This document shows positions 11,161 to 22,800 of a DNA stretch of 64,000 nt, piece after piece. Each line of letters begins with the position of its first letter. The stretch's first letter is position 1. Origin of the DNA: Oegoconia quadripuncta. Its lineage: Eukaryota; Arthropoda; Insecta; Lepidoptera; Autostichidae. Position numbers and translations under genes: made by a program. Where the stretch lies: contig OX438759.1 of the NCBI GenBank assembly GCA_949316235.1, positions 19,778,618 to 19,842,617 of the forward strand. The letters run 5' to 3'. Below the pieces are notes generated by a model. That model did no database searches. It saw nothing but the letters and a program-made list of their open reading frames with translations, and was not told the origin of the DNA.

Positions 11161-11402
11161 ACTGCTGAAACTTCTACCTACTGGCTACTTACATCAACTA
11201 TTCGTCTAGAAGCATAATACTCTTAGGCACATTTTTCAGTTGCATAACAGAAAGAGATGCCGCTATACAAGTTACATAAAGCTGTCCCTTTTTAACTATC
11301 CTCAAGCCTAGATTTCTGCTTGAGTAATATTCTGTAATACGGGCCTTAAAAATTAAAATCCCCACTAAAATTATTGGGATATAATATTAACCATCCCATC
11401 CC

Positions 11403-11596
11403 AACTAATTATACATGCGAAAGTTTTGTGAGTGTTTATGTATGTTTGTTACCTCTTCACGCCTAAACGGCTGGACGGATTTGGATGAAATTTGGTTGGT
11501 AGATAGATTAACCTGGATTAACATTATTGGTTATTTTTTTGCTGAACCGAATTTGATGAATCATCCACGCGGACGAAGGCGCGGGCAGAAAGCTAG
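11403..11596 (+). mobile_element. Helitron-like non-autonomous element
   Basis: The copy runs from ACTAATTATACATGCGAAAG to a 3' CTAG followed by T (11593-11597). The GC-rich stem CGCGGACGAAGGCGCG lies about a dozen bases before the end. The 62-codon frame across it is not a gene. Confidence 0.6.
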
Positions 11597-11964
11597 TACA
11601 TAATAAAAATAAACGGCCGAATTGAAGTCGGTTAATAAGTATTGCTCAAGAGTTGCACTCTTGCACATTTGTCCTTATCGGCAGACACCAATACACACTT
11701 TTAATTTAATGTTAATCTTGCCAAGCATCTTTGTTTTTCTACTCGTTATGTGTAGAGTCCTTTATTTTCTCTTCTTTTATAAAATAATAACCTGTCACCT
11801 TCGGCTGCATAGTAAAAATCGTCATATTAGAATAATCATTACTTTAATTACATTAAATTTATTTATTAACATTAATTTATAACACTTTATCTAATACAAA
11901 TGAACTGTGAGAAAAGTTAATTAACATCGATCATGTTTAAATTTAAATGAAAAAAAAACAGCAC

Positions 11965-12075
11965 TCACATTGGATCACGCATTATTACATCCGGACAAAG
12001 TTGTTCGTTATTACATCCGGACGCATTATTACATCCGGACAAAGTTCGTGGCGTCAAACACACAACACCCGTCGT
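11965..12075 (+). repeat. Dispersed repeat family F with internal triplication
   Basis: CGCATTATTACATCCGGAC is present three times within about 60 bp. The flanking sequence (GGATCACGCATTATT, ACAAAG, AACACCCGTCG) recurs at 19590-19650, 43230-43310 and, inverted, 46590-46650. Confidence 0.6.
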
Positions 12076-12239
12076 TATTCTTCGGGGGTTGAAAAAGGGT
12101 GACGATCAGAACATTGCCGCAGTGAAATCACAGCGCTGATTTTCAGACGGAACTCGGCATTCAGCCAAGGGGTCCAATAGCGGATTTCACATTGCGGTCA
12201 CTTTACACTTTTTTTGAAATCGGCTAATAATATCAAAAT

Positions 12240-12692
12240 CAAATCAAATCAAAAATATTTTATTCAATGTAGGATACAAAAATATCACTTATTGAAAGTC
12301 AACATGTAATTTTTTTTAAACTACATCGCTTCGCAAGGTGTTATGGTTAGGGAGAAGAAGCGACAAGAAACTCCGCAACAACACATCTTTTCAATTAGTT
12401 TCCATCTTTACAATAATATTACATTTTATATTACATATTACAAAACAATAGCAATTTACATAACGACCAGCTAACACCAGACCTCCTTATCGACTAAATA
12501 ATCATCTGTCCTGTAATAACCCTTCTTACACAGAGTTTCTTTAATGTGGCGTTTAAATTTCTGCTCTGTTAAACTCAATACAATGTTCTGGTATGTTATT
12601 GTAAAAGCGTATGCTGTGTCCCACAAAGGATGTGCTATCCTTGCTAAGTCTAAATTGTGGAATTTCAATTTTATTTTTGTTTCTCCTCTCAT
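12240..12692 (-). mobile_element. 5'-truncated non-LTR retrotransposon (LINE) end
   Basis: On the minus strand a 73-codon frame ends with KRHIKETLCKKGYY, then RTDDYLVDKEVW. This matches the usual C-terminus of a common insect non-LTR retrotransposon open frame (the KGYY...DYL.D...W pattern). Downstream comes a 3' untranslated region ending in a TTTGATTTGATTTGATTTT-type simple tail (12238-12260 on the plus strand). Only the last part of the element is present, as expected from incomplete reverse transcription. Confidence 0.65.
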
Positions 12693-12711
12693 AACAATAA
12701 ATTAGATACCA

Positions 12712-12780
12712 CATTCGGCCTCAACTTCACTTAACATCAGGTGTGATTCAAGTGCTAACCCGTTGTGCATAAAAAAAAAG
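12712..12780 (+). repeat. SINE family B tail fragment
   Basis: ACTTAACATCAGGTGTGATT, then GCTAACCCGTTGTGCAT and an A run: the 3' tail of family B in plus orientation. Confidence 0.7.
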
Positions 12781-14345
12781 ATATACCTAATTGCACACGT
12801 AGGCACAGATAGGGTAGTGACACAAAACTGGATGAAAAGCAGGATAACATGAAGGTGAAGTCTGACCTACCATCTGGACGTGGTATTAAATCAACAAGCA
12901 CTCAATTACTCATTCAGACGATGGAACAAATAAAACATTTTGACCTTTACAGTCGCGACAGTGAAACGGCACCTTATCCTAGACAAAAGGCTCGCACTTT
13001 GTAACGTTCAGCGTTACCTTTCACCAGACATACCGTAATACCAACTTTCCACAAACTTACAACATCCATTGCTTCTCATCCACATCCTTAAATGAAAGAT
13101 TTTCTAACAACGGCAGCAATGAACAGCTAAGTAATCGTTCCTGTGGCGTAGTAGAAACGTTTTTGGTTAAAGAAGGCAAGTCGTTGGGGAAAAAAATGTT
13201 GATTTTCGTCTACAAGACTTGGGCTGCAAGGTGATTTTACGTTTTCCCTCGACGAGTTCAAGAACCTCCGGGGTTGATTAAGGAATCTGACGTGCACAAT
13301 CCAGTGATCAACGGATCATGTATGACGAGAATAGATTATTTTTACCGCTCTTGCCTGACTCGTAAGATCGACATTTTAATATTAGGTCCTTACCTATGAA
13401 ATTGGCGTTTTGTATGAAGAATTTCAGTAGGACTGTTTTCTCCATACAAACATTTTTGATTTTTTTTTGGGAACGGCAAATCCAACTTTTGCTAAACTTT
13501 GTGTGTATTATCGGATAAAACTAAGTTAAGTATAGGCAGCGTTAATTTTTAAAAGTAACCGCTTTATAAAAGTTTCAGCGAATTTAAGAAATGATTATGG
13601 CAAGCACATGAAAAGAGCTCTGTTCAAATTTTTTTTATTATGTGATTTAGCCCAGAAATTTAAAAATATTTCATGTGAAACCTTGAAATAATATTCCATT
13701 TTCCAAATAAATAACAAATTTGGATATAGCTTTGAAAATCGCAGGAATTGGTACATATGATTAACGAAGAAAATACCCAATACTTCTGATTTGACGCCTT
13801 CTTGATATTCATCGGATTTACATAGATGTGATTCGAGTCCCAGCAGGTTTAGTGCTCGTTTTGGTTAGCTGTGGTCTAGGGCAGCTATTTGTCTCTCTGT
13901 TTTTCCCAGTAATTTCCAAAGTAGGATACATTAGTAGCGCTAAACATGGCAGGCGGGATGTTTACCGCCTGCATGGCGAGCTAGTAACTCTATCACAGAC
14001 CATACAAAGAATTAAATCAGAAATACCTACTTATAAACCGGTCCAAAACTTTATCAAATACTTTTTGAGATGCAACGGGTGAGCGTTTTAAAGATAACGC
14101 CGATGTTTGAAACGCACTCTGAATTCTCGACTTATTTAAATAAAAATCTTTGGAAATAACAGCGTTATTTTAATCTTAAAGAAGAGGATTTGTGCTTTAC
14201 TCTGTTCTCACAAATTGTCATTATTGATTTACGTTTATACCACAAGAAATCTCTATTCGCTCGTGCCCTTCTTGATGCCCCTACAAGGTAATTTTTGTCT
14301 CGTCCCTTCTATTTCAGCTAGAATCATTACAGAACGATGTTGCTA
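12781..14345. other. Gene-free stretch
   Basis: An 84-codon frame at 13828-14082 has a hydrophobic start but no homology that I recognise and no splice or promoter support. I saw no repeat family. Confidence 0.4.
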
Positions 14346-14475
14346 TTTTTTTTATGCACAACGGGTCAGCACTTCACTGCAATGACACCTGATGTTAAGT
14401 GAAGATGAGGCCGAAGGTGGAAGCGTACTGACCCGGAAACCTCAATATATTTGAGAGTCTGGCTATCTTAATTCT
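14346..14475 (-). repeat. SINE family B fragment
   Basis: This is the tail part of family B in minus orientation (TTTTTTTATGCACAACGGGT, then GATGTTAAGTGAAGATGAGG). Confidence 0.75.
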
Positions 14476-14994
14476 CAAATTATGTAGAGAAGAATCCCAC
14501 TAAAGATGGGATTTTTTTCCCACCTGGCATCTCTCGTTCGGAAGTGCAGTAAGAAATTGAGTGTAGGTAGATCGTTCGATCCCGCCGTAAAGATATCAAT
14601 GTGTTATATACAAGAATTTATGTCGCGGCGCCTTTGTTCGGCGCGGGGAGTCAAGAGGGTGCCTTTATGAATTTCTTTCCGGCATAAAAGAAATTGACAA
14701 TTTTTACTTCTTAGGGACGCCGTGTTTATGACTTGACAGCGGCTTGTCTTGGAAATAATCAACTTTGCAGTTGGAAAATTTAGTAGGCTTCCAAAATGCT
14801 CTAATTCCATTGTAATTGAGGGCTAGAATCCCGCAAAGGGTAGATTGCATGATGCATACGAACATTCCCGAATCAAGGATAGTGTAGAAGTATGTGTATA
14901 TGTTCATCCGTGTACTAGTATCTTTAGTACAGGCTTGCTTAGTTTGGGTACAGTGTAGGAATAAATGACTGTGTTGGCAATATTAATAATTATA

Positions 14995-15100
14995 TTATAG
15001 GCTCTTTTTAGGGTTCCCTAGTCAACCAGGAACCTTTATAGTTTCGCCATGTCCGTCTGTCTGTCTGTCCGAGACTTAGCTTTAGCTTTTAGTACTAGAG
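14995..15100 (+). repeat. Dispersed repeat with GTCT run
   Basis: GGGTTCCCTAGTCAACCAGG followed by CCATGTCCGTCTGTCTGTCT resembles a dispersed moth/butterfly repeat that I have seen often. Its class is unknown to me, and only part of a copy is visible. Confidence 0.4.
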
Positions 15101-15335
15101 AGTTGTAATTTGGCATCGGTAATACATATTAATCACGCAGAAAAAGTGGTAAATCTTGAAAAAAGAAATAGTTTATAATACCTCCATTACACCTAAAGAG
15201 GGTTGCCTTTTTTATCAGTTTATCGATACAGGGATCCATTTGTAAAATATTAAGCTGTGTGGAGCTAAGTTTTTTAAGTCAAGTTCCCCCTTCCTTCCCG
15301 CCAGATAAACGGTTGTTTGTACATTTTATATACAA

Positions 15336-15555
15336 CTAGCTTTCCGCCCGCGGCTTCGCCTGCGTGGAATAAGTTTATCGCGGAAATTTGTTTATCCCAC
15401 GGGAACTACTCACTATATCGGGATGAAATATATCCTACGTCTCAATTCAGGGTACATTTTACCATACAAAATTTCATCCACATCCGCTCATCCGTTTCGC
15501 CGTGATTGACCAACAAACAAACATCCAAACTTTCGCATTCATAATATTAGTTAGA
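15336..15555 (-). mobile_element. Helitron-like element, complete ends
   Basis: On the minus strand it starts with TCTAACTAATATTATGAATG (after A) and ends ...GGAAAGCTAG before T. It is 220 bp long. It shows all three Helitron terminal signs: 5' TC, 3' CTAG and the A|T target. The stem GCCGCGGGCGG-type sequence lies near the 3' end. Confidence 0.7.
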
Positions 15556-15636
15556 TAGTTAGGTGCATATTTCTGTAACAATTTTGTGTACATTAAAGAT
15601 ATTAAGATAGAAAAAGCCCCCTTCTTAGTTTTTTTT

Positions 15637-15970
15637 TTTTTTTCATAAGCACGACGGGTTCGTACTTGACCTCAATCACACCTGATGTTAAGTGAAGATG
15701 AGGTCAAAGGTGGAAGCGTACTGACCCGGAAACCCCAATACATTTGGGGAACTGGCTATCTTATCTCTGACAACCGGAACACAACAATGTCATTAACATT
15801 GCTGCTTGGCGGCAGATTTAGATAAGATGGTGGTAGCTAGCTAGGCGGACATTTAAAATGCCCTACCACCAACCAAACCGAGTACTTAAACATGTACCCC
15901 GCTGGGGATCGAACCCGCGACCTCCGAATCGTAAACCCAATGTTGTTTGCATTGAGCCACGGAGGCGGTC
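15637..15970 (-). repeat. SINE family B, full length
   Basis: On the minus strand it runs from a tRNA-like head (CCGCCTCCGTGGCTCAATGC; B box GGTTCGATCCCC) through the GGTTTGGTTGGTGGTAGGGC body to a tail ending TGATTGAGGTCAAGTACG and an A run. It is about 330 bp. Copies also lie at 18437, 41793 and 61741 (minus) and 22497 (plus). Confidence 0.85.
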
Positions 15971-16429
15971 AAAAGTTCGCATATTGTGACGGGCCAATAT
16001 GGAGCCCTACACTGCGCGTGGCCCGATACGGACTTAGTCGGTTTAATATATCGATAACATTGGTTGAGCTCTCTAGCTTCAGACAGCTAAGATTGTGCAT
16101 CCAATTGTTGTAAAACGCCTATAAAATAAACCGTGTGCTCAATAAAGTGCCTCGATCTTATGGAAGAAGCGCTCGTGGCGTAGTCCCATTCGCTATGAGT
16201 TTTCGATTAGCTAATTTATCTGGCGTAGTTCAGTCCTTAAAGCCTGATTACACCTACCGAGTAGAATGGTGAGAGAGTAAGAGGTCAGTGGACCGAGACA
16301 GTGCTGAGGCCGAGTGAGTGTTTACACATGATTTTAAAATTTCGGCGAGACAGTCAGTTCAGTTCAGTTTATACCCAGTACTAGGACAAGTGAAATTGAT
16401 TTGGATCGGAAAAGAATTACTAGAAAATC

Positions 16430-16585
16430 CATAACATTACTTATACCTCTCCTGGTAGAAGAATTATCAGAATTGTTGGCTTCTTAAAATCCATAGTCTC
16501 GTCCAAATTCCAGGATTCTCTTGAGCCAACAATTCTGATAATACTTCTACCAGTAATAGTATAAGTAATAATATGGATTTTCTAG
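16430..16585. mobile_element. Foldback element (156 bp)
   Basis: The arms CTAGAAAATCCATAACATTA / reverse complement pair over about 65 bp with few mismatches, including GAATTATCAGAATTGTTGGC on the left and its inverse on the right. No open frame is present. Confidence 0.8.
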
Positions 16586-16741
16586 AAATTTTACCATCAA
16601 ATAAACCGTCGACTTATACATGTGCTCCGCTGGGGATCAAACCCGCTACCTCCGATTCGTGAACCCAATATTTTATTTACTTATTAATTTTTGTTTGTAG
16701 TTATCTCTGTAGGTGTGTGTAGGGATATAAGTAAATACCTT

Positions 16742-17005
16742 AAATAAATAAATATCTTTGTACATACACACAGCGCCATCTAGTTCCACACTAAGCAACT
16801 AGGCTTGTATTATGGATACCAGATGGTTGATAAACTACACAAATACTTTTTTTTTTGTAAATAAATACACATATAAATGAAAAACATCCATAACTCGGGA
16901 ACACATGTCTGTATTCATCATACAAACGTATGCCCCTAGCGGGATTCGAACCCGCGACCTTTTGGTATAGCAGTAGAATTTCTAACCACTACACCAAACA
17001 AGTCG
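16742..17005 (-). repeat. SINE family C
   Basis: A tRNA-like head (TTTGGTGTAGTGGTTAG; B box GGGTTCGAATCCC) is followed by ...CGAGTTATGGATGTTTTTCA and a tail ending ACTAGATGGCGCTGTGTGTA. It is about 264 bp. 16607-16670 is a fragment of a family B head just upstream. Family C copies recur at 38752, 40079, 40557, 42310, 47265 and 58768. Confidence 0.85.
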
Positions 17006-17284
17006 TCCTGACCAAACCTCAATGTGAATATTATTTACATTGAGGCATGGAGGGGGTAAAAGTGAAATGTGTTAAAAGTTTAAATATCTTCCACAAAACT
17101 GAACCGAGTCCCATCAAAGACGCTCATTAACAATCTCATGTCCATCAGCTTTCGAAATTATAATACCAATTTCAAATCTATTCATCTGTTTTGGCGCTGC
17201 AAATACACAGACATGGCTTCAAAATTCGAACACCCGCTTTTAGCATCGGGGCTTAAAAACACTATTTAACTTCAAACTTCGAGC

Positions 17285-17510
17285 ATTTATTCCAACATGA
17301 TATCATTTGTTGAATGCCAATTTAAATCTATTGGAAATAAAGGGGTTATTGCATTTATCTGTCAGTCAGTATGTACAAGCTATTACCGCTTGGGAAAGTT
17401 AAATCATCTGTGGTCAAAGAAGCGGCGCAAGAACCCCACAGGATCATTGTTGTCCTTTTTTTTTTTAAATAAAAAGTATACAACTAATACAATTTTATAA
17501 CTTTTGGGAG
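17285..17510 (+). repeat. LINE tail fragment
   Basis: CTGTCAGTCAGTATGTACAA, then GCGGCGCAAGAACCCCAC: the same string occurs at 46480-46560, so this is a dispersed non-LTR tail. The 67-codon frame across it is not a gene. Confidence 0.5.
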
Positions 17511-18369
17511 CTGGTCGAAGTACACCAAGCGTCTTTGTCATTCAGTCACAAACGTAATAACCTTTTTTTGCTAATGTTGTTTTGACATGATGTTTAATTT
17601 TTTTTCTCATTTAGATTTATTCAGTGTCTGTCTAATGATCAATGTGTTTCCTTATCTCTCAACGAGAGCTCACTTTCCCGTCTGCGCGTCTCGTATCAAA
17701 ATAGCGGCAGACAAAGGGCGGGATCCCGTGTAATCCCAATTATTCCGAATTAACAGACGTTAATCCCGTTATTTTGGGATACGTCGGCGTGACCCGGACA
17801 TGAATGGATGCCGAATTAGAGGCATATTAAATTTAATCAATAGTTAGCATGGCACACAGACCAAACATTAATATAATTAATCCCTTCGGCCACTTCCGAA
17901 ACCAAAGTTCGAAACCGGTTTCTAAATAAGAATTTTTTTTCTTCTTTCGAAATTGGTTTCGGTAAAAGAATAATTGACAAACTTAAGCGAGATTATTCTA
18001 AATTACTTTAAGTAACTTAATTAAGATTTCCTTGACATGTTATTATAATTAAATAATTTTGTTTTGCTAATACGCTCAATTTAAATTAGTTTAATTAAGA
18101 TTCTGACTGTATGCAACAGCACGTATGCGTAGTTGCAACCGATGCCTAAGGGTGCCCACGCGGGCTCGAACCTCGGCTTAGGACGTTGCGTGGGAAGTTT
18201 AAAGACAGACTATCATCGCTTCGTAATGTGTATAGTCAGAGAGAAGAAACGACGCAAGAAACTCTCTGACACACAATTTTGAATTTGGAAAAAGCTAATA
18301 TAGTGTGGTGTAGGTAATAAAGGTGAGAGGTAATCGCGATCACGTTAAGTTGTAACGGTGAGCGCGTAC

Positions 18370-18416
18370 CTGTGCTCGCCGGCGAGTACAGGGTGTCGGG
18401 CGGTAGTAGTGAAAAA
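18370..18416 (-). other. Small exon-like block
   Basis: A GC-rich 47-bp block is bounded on the minus strand by ATACACAG and CACAG|GTACGC. One frame reads FSLLPPDTLYSPAST. No partner exons were found and no family was recognised. Confidence 0.2.
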
Positions 18417-18436
18417 CTGTGTATACTGAATTATTT

Positions 18437-18720
18437 TTTTATGCACTACGGGTTGGTACTTGACCTCGATCACACCTGATGTTAAGTGAAGATGAGGTCG
18501 AAGGTGGAAGCGTACTCACCCGGAAACCCCAACACATTTGGAGGACTGGCTATCTTATCTCTGACAACCGGAACACAACAATGCTATTAATATTGCTGCT
18601 TGGCGGCAGATTTAGATAAGATAGTGGTTACTAGCCAGGCGGACATGTACCCCGCTGGGGTTCGAACCCGCGACCTCCGAATCGTAAACCCATTGTTTAC
18701 ATTGAGCCACGGAGGCGGTT
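18437..18720 (-). repeat. SINE family B copy
   Basis: Head with B box GGGTTCGAACCCC and tail TTTTTTTATGCACTACGGG on the plus strand. The body has a small internal deletion relative to 15637-15970. Confidence 0.85.
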
Positions 18721-18847
18721 ATAAAGAATAGTTATAAATAAAATTTATTTAATCTTTTATTAACATGCTTATGACATGTACCTAGCAGCTCATGTCAACT
18801 ACGACACTTTTAATATATAAAATAGATATATAATAAATATAAATTTG

Positions 18848-19055
18848 GACACCTACACCAATCATCTAGTCCCAAACTAAGTAAAGCTTGTACTATGGAT
18901 TCTAGATAACGATAAACATACATAAATATTTATAAAAATATCCATGACTCGGGAATAAATATTCGTATTCATCACACTAACATTTACCCCTCGCGGGATT
19001 CGAATCGTTAATTTCACTGACAGAGTGACTATCCACTACACCAATCGGTCGTCGT
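18848..19055 (-). repeat. SINE family D copy
   Basis: A tRNA-like head (CGACCGATTGGTGTAGTGGA; B box degenerate) is followed by GGGGTAAATG, ATGACTCGGGAATAAAT-type body and tail CTAGATGATTGGTGTAGG (minus). It is related to copies at 42785-42985 (minus), 39445 (plus, head only) and 2255 (tail only). Confidence 0.8.
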
Positions 19056-19730
19056 CAATGCTATGATATTAATGTTTGAATAAAGAAATCTAACGGGATC
19101 AACACTCAAGGGTTGCTCTTTTGCTATTAAAACGGTATATCAAGGAACAAAATTACAATTAGATTGAATATCGCCGAGCGGTACCTACATATCGCCATTT
19201 GATTATCATCTAAATAGTCAGAAATAATAATAGCATTTTACATATTTATTTTAGGCAAATGTTAAATGACAACAGAAGCCTTATTACATTTTTTATTTTA
19301 TTAATTTCACAGAATCCAGAGCACTTAGTGATACAAATTATACAACAGTAAAATAATTCTTACTGCCAATATAGGATTCACATTTTGTAAGACAAAACTT
19401 ATGTACAAACAACCACTTCAGATTTTGAATTGAAAATTTTAAAAAGCCCCGCAATACTATGATGTCATCCAAATACACCAAACAACTGTGTTAAACGCAA
19501 AATATCTTCGAAACGGGTGAACCGCTTTTCATCAAAGATGGCTATCTATCCCCTAATTTATTTTGTATTCCATATACATATAAAAACCAAACTCAAATCG
19601 GACCACGCATTACTGAGATAGGTACATCTGGACAAAGACTGGACACACATAACGCAGTCCATTAGATAACAGTATATTATTGATACCTATATGATAATAA
19701 TGTAAAAGTACCAATTTTCTTGTAATATAA

Positions 19731-19878
19731 TTAAAACGTTACCCACTCAATTATAACGATAACTATTATCAGTAACATAATAAGAATCACTAATTGGCAT
19801 AAGTTTGGTATTAGTTTACTATAATATAATTTCTGCAATAATGCTGTTGATTCTATGTAAATAAGTAAATAAATAAAC
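19731..19878 (+). repeat. Repeat tail, twin of 50273-50421
   Basis: About 148 bp beginning AACGTTACCCACTC and ending in TAAATAAATAAATAAA are repeated at 50273-50421 with some 10 substitutions and one short insertion. The AATAAA-rich end suggests a non-LTR retrotransposon 3' end. Repeat family F lies just upstream (19590-19650). Confidence 0.7.
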
Positions 19879-20257
19879 AGTAATAGAATTGTCAAATACA
19901 ATGTGTATGAATATGTATAAAAATTAATAACAGAATAGAATAAGTAAAACGAAATGCAGAAAGGTGCAAAAACTCTACAATTACCCCCCGACCGAAAAAG
20001 TTGACCTTTCCATTATCCGATTCGGCCAAAACACTATATAAATTATATAAGATTGGTGTTAACCGCCGTAGTGAAGTTATTTGTTGGTCTACACGGAGCG
20101 GCACAGTCGATTCTAGACAAATCTCCTTAAAAAAGATAAAAAAAAAAAAACCTAATAGTTATAGGTATGGGCCCAGGGGTAGGGTTCCATAAATAAATTT
20201 GCAGTTGATTTATGCCAATCATAATAAAAAAATAAGATTTATTAGGTATTTACAACT

Positions 20258-20395
20258 ACCGCGCGCCACAGGCAAGCCCACAATGTCCACCCAAAGTTGC
20301 TGGATGCAGGCCGCTTGCAAGGTCACTCTGGAAATCTATGGGACGAAGCCTAAGTTCAGCAATGGACGTCCAGTGACTTATAAGTGATAATGATT
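20258..20395 (+). mobile_element. RTE-type LINE 3' fragment
   Basis: The last codons of an RTE-like reverse transcriptase frame can be read in pieces (TGGATGCAGGCCGCTTGCAA and onward, ending near TGATAATGATTA). Comparable, longer pieces lie at 38190-38610 and 63260-63650. It is degenerate and has no intact frame. Confidence 0.45.
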
Positions 20396-20488
20396 ATACA
20401 TTGAAAAGAACAATTTATAAATTAATAATAATGGCATCAAAACTAAAGTTAGTGTTAATTTTAGTAAATAATTAATTTTAAAAAATAT

Positions 20489-20775
20489 AGCGTCGGTGGC
20501 TCAGTGGTTAAGACGCGGTTTCCCAATTTGGGAGGTCCGAGTTCGATTTCCGGGCAGGTCATGTACCAATGAGTTTTTAAAATTACTTATGTGCATTTAT
20601 CAGACTGCTCTTAAACGGTGACGGAAAACATGGTGAGGAAACCTGCATACCTGAGAAATAAAAATTCATAGGCATGTGAAATCCCCAACCCGCATTGAGC
20701 CAGCGTGGTGGACTAGGACCCATACTCCCTCTTAGGGAAGGCCTATATCTCTACAGTATTTACGGGCTGATGATG
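20489..20775 (+). repeat. SINE family A, nearly full length
   Basis: It has the head GCGTCGGTGGCTCAGTGGTT, B box GAGTTCGATTTCC, the body CATTGAGCCAGCGTGGTGG and the tail ...TTTACGGGCTGATGATGAT. It ends just before the LINE that follows. Confidence 0.85.
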
Positions 20776-20815
20776 ATAAAGATATATATATATAAATATT
20801 TTAAATGGGTATCCG

Positions 20816-22335
20816 CATTACTGAGGAAGGCGGAGAGCAGAGAGATATGGAAAAAGTTCCACTGGGTCAAGTTCCTAAATGCTGGAAGCTTGCTAATGTA
20901 CAACCAGTGCCCAAAAAGCGTAGTCGTGCGGACCCTGTCAACTATAGACCCATTGCAATCACCTCCATACTTTCCAAAATTATGGAGCGTGTAATAAACA
21001 ACAGGTTGCTGGCGTATCTCGACGACTGTCTTAGTGATCGGCAATACGGCTTTCGACGAAACCGATCAACTGGCGATCTGCTAGTGTTTACTACACACTG
21101 CTGGGGTGAAGCCATAGAGAAGCATGGCAAAGCTCTTGCCGTTTCTCTCGACACATTTGACAGGCTTTTGACGGGGTCTGGCATACCGGTCTCTTAAGTA
21201 GGCTTCCTTCCTTTGGAATTGCCTCTGGACTGTGTACTTGGATATGTGATTTTCTGAGAGAACGGTCGATTCAGGTAGTCATCGATGGCTGCTCATCGAC
21301 CTATTGGCTATTAATGCCGGGATACCTCAAGGTTCAGTTCTCTCCGCAACTCTCTTTTTACTGCACATCAACGACCTGCTTCAACCCGGAACTTCTGGGT
21401 ATGCAGACGACACCACAATTACGGAGAGATATACGTCGGGTCCACAGTCCAGAAGTGAAGATATCCGTCCATGGTTGAGCGCATGAATTTGACATTAAAG
21501 ACGGTATCCGATTGGGGCGATGCCAATCTAGTCAAATTTATGCCACCAAAACACAGGCGTGTCTGTTCACCAGCAAACGGAGTCCATTCGACCTGACTCC
21601 GACTTTCCGGGATGTATCCGAACCAATCTCTGACCATCTCAATCTTTTGGGCATGGAGTTAACCTCCAACCTAAATTTTGGGCGCTTCATATAGTCGAAC
21701 GCTAAAACAGCGGCTAAGAAGCTTGGCATTCTCCTTAGGGTCAGGCGATATTTCACACCAAAATAACTTTTGGTGCTTTACCAGGCTCAGGTCCGCTCGT
21801 GCATGGAATACTGCTGTCACCTCTGGGATGGTTCAGCCAATTACCAACTAGCTGCACTCGATTCTGTGGAACGACGTGCCATGAGACTCATAGGTGATAG
21901 TTCGATGACTGCTAAATTGCAAAGCAACGACGGTGTTGAAACACCGCCTGTCTCTCAGTTTTTTACAGGATGCATTTCGGGGAGTGTGCGTTGGAATTAC
22001 ATAATCTTATTCCACCGTCACCCTTCCATCTTCGGACCACTAGGCGTGGGGAGGGATTCCACTATATAGTTAACATACCGAACATTCGCACTAAGAAGTT
22101 CGATTCTTCATTCATCATCCGAACAGCCAAGTTTCCGGCGTCAGTCTTTCCTGAATCCTACAACCTTGGGATCTTCAAGAGCAGAGTGAATAGGCATTTA
22201 CTGGTATCGCTGGAATCTTGAAGAGCAGCGTGAATAGGCATTTTCTAGGATCGCGTGCTTCATCTTCGACCGCATCGTCACTTTCCATCAGGTGAAATTG
22301 TGGTCAAACGCGAATCCAGTCAATCATAAAAAAAA
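20816..22335 (+). pseudogene. Decayed non-LTR retrotransposon reverse transcriptase
   Basis: The sequence encodes, in several frames, a reverse transcriptase of a non-LTR retrotransposon, probably of the Jockey/CR1 group. The order is NYRPIAITSILSKIMERVI then DRQYGFRRNRST (fingers and palm start, frame 20805-21197), then GIPQGSVLSATLFLLHINDLL-like block 4 and the catalytic YADD box at about 21395-21420, then a thumb region (SCMEYCCHLWDGSANY, about 21790-21840) and a C-terminal tail. Frameshifts lie near 21150, 21480 and 22000, and the first catalytic aspartate region (AFD in relatives) is scrambled, so the copy is dead. About 22145-22200 and 22215-22250 are near-repeats of the last codons. 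The element ends with ATCAGGTGAAATTGTGGTC and an A run. Upstream parts are missing (5' truncation). Confidence 0.8.
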
Positions 22336-22339
22336 AAAA

Positions 22340-22800
22340 TATTGTTTTCCGGTTGTCACAGCCAGTCCTCCAAATAGGATGGAGTTTTTCCGGGTTAGTA
22401 CGCTGCCTCAATTAAATCAGGTGTGATTGAGGTCAAGTGGTAACCCGGTGTGCATACAAAAAAAAACTATTTTCTCCAAGCTTGACTTTGTAGCGCAATG
22501 TAAACAATATAGGGTTTACGATTCGGAGGTCGCGGGTTCGATCCCCAGCGGGGTACATGTTTAGTACTCGGTTTGGTTGGTGGTAGGTCATTTTATATGT
22601 CAGCCTGGCTAGCTACCACCATCTTATCTAAATCTGCCGCCAAACAGCATTTTTGTGTTCCGGTTGTCAGAGATAAGATAGCCAGTTCGCCAAATATTTG
22701 GATTTCCAGGTCAGTACGCTTCCACCTTCGGCCTCATCTTATAAGAATATAACATCAGGTGTGATTAAGGTCAAGTGCTAACTCGTTGTGCATAAAAAAA
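22340..22800 (+). repeat. Two SINE family B pieces in tandem
   Basis: 22340-22462 is a 3' part. 22495-22800 is an almost complete copy with the B box GGGTTCGATCCCCAGCGGGG, the body CTGGCTAGCTACCACCATC and the tail ACATCAGGTGTGATTAAGGT followed by an A run. This is the only plus-strand copy of that length. Confidence 0.8.

Noticed and set aside
13828..14082. 84-codon plus frame with a hydrophobic start, possible secreted protein
   Set aside because: There is no promoter, splice or homology support, and the frame length is not exceptional.
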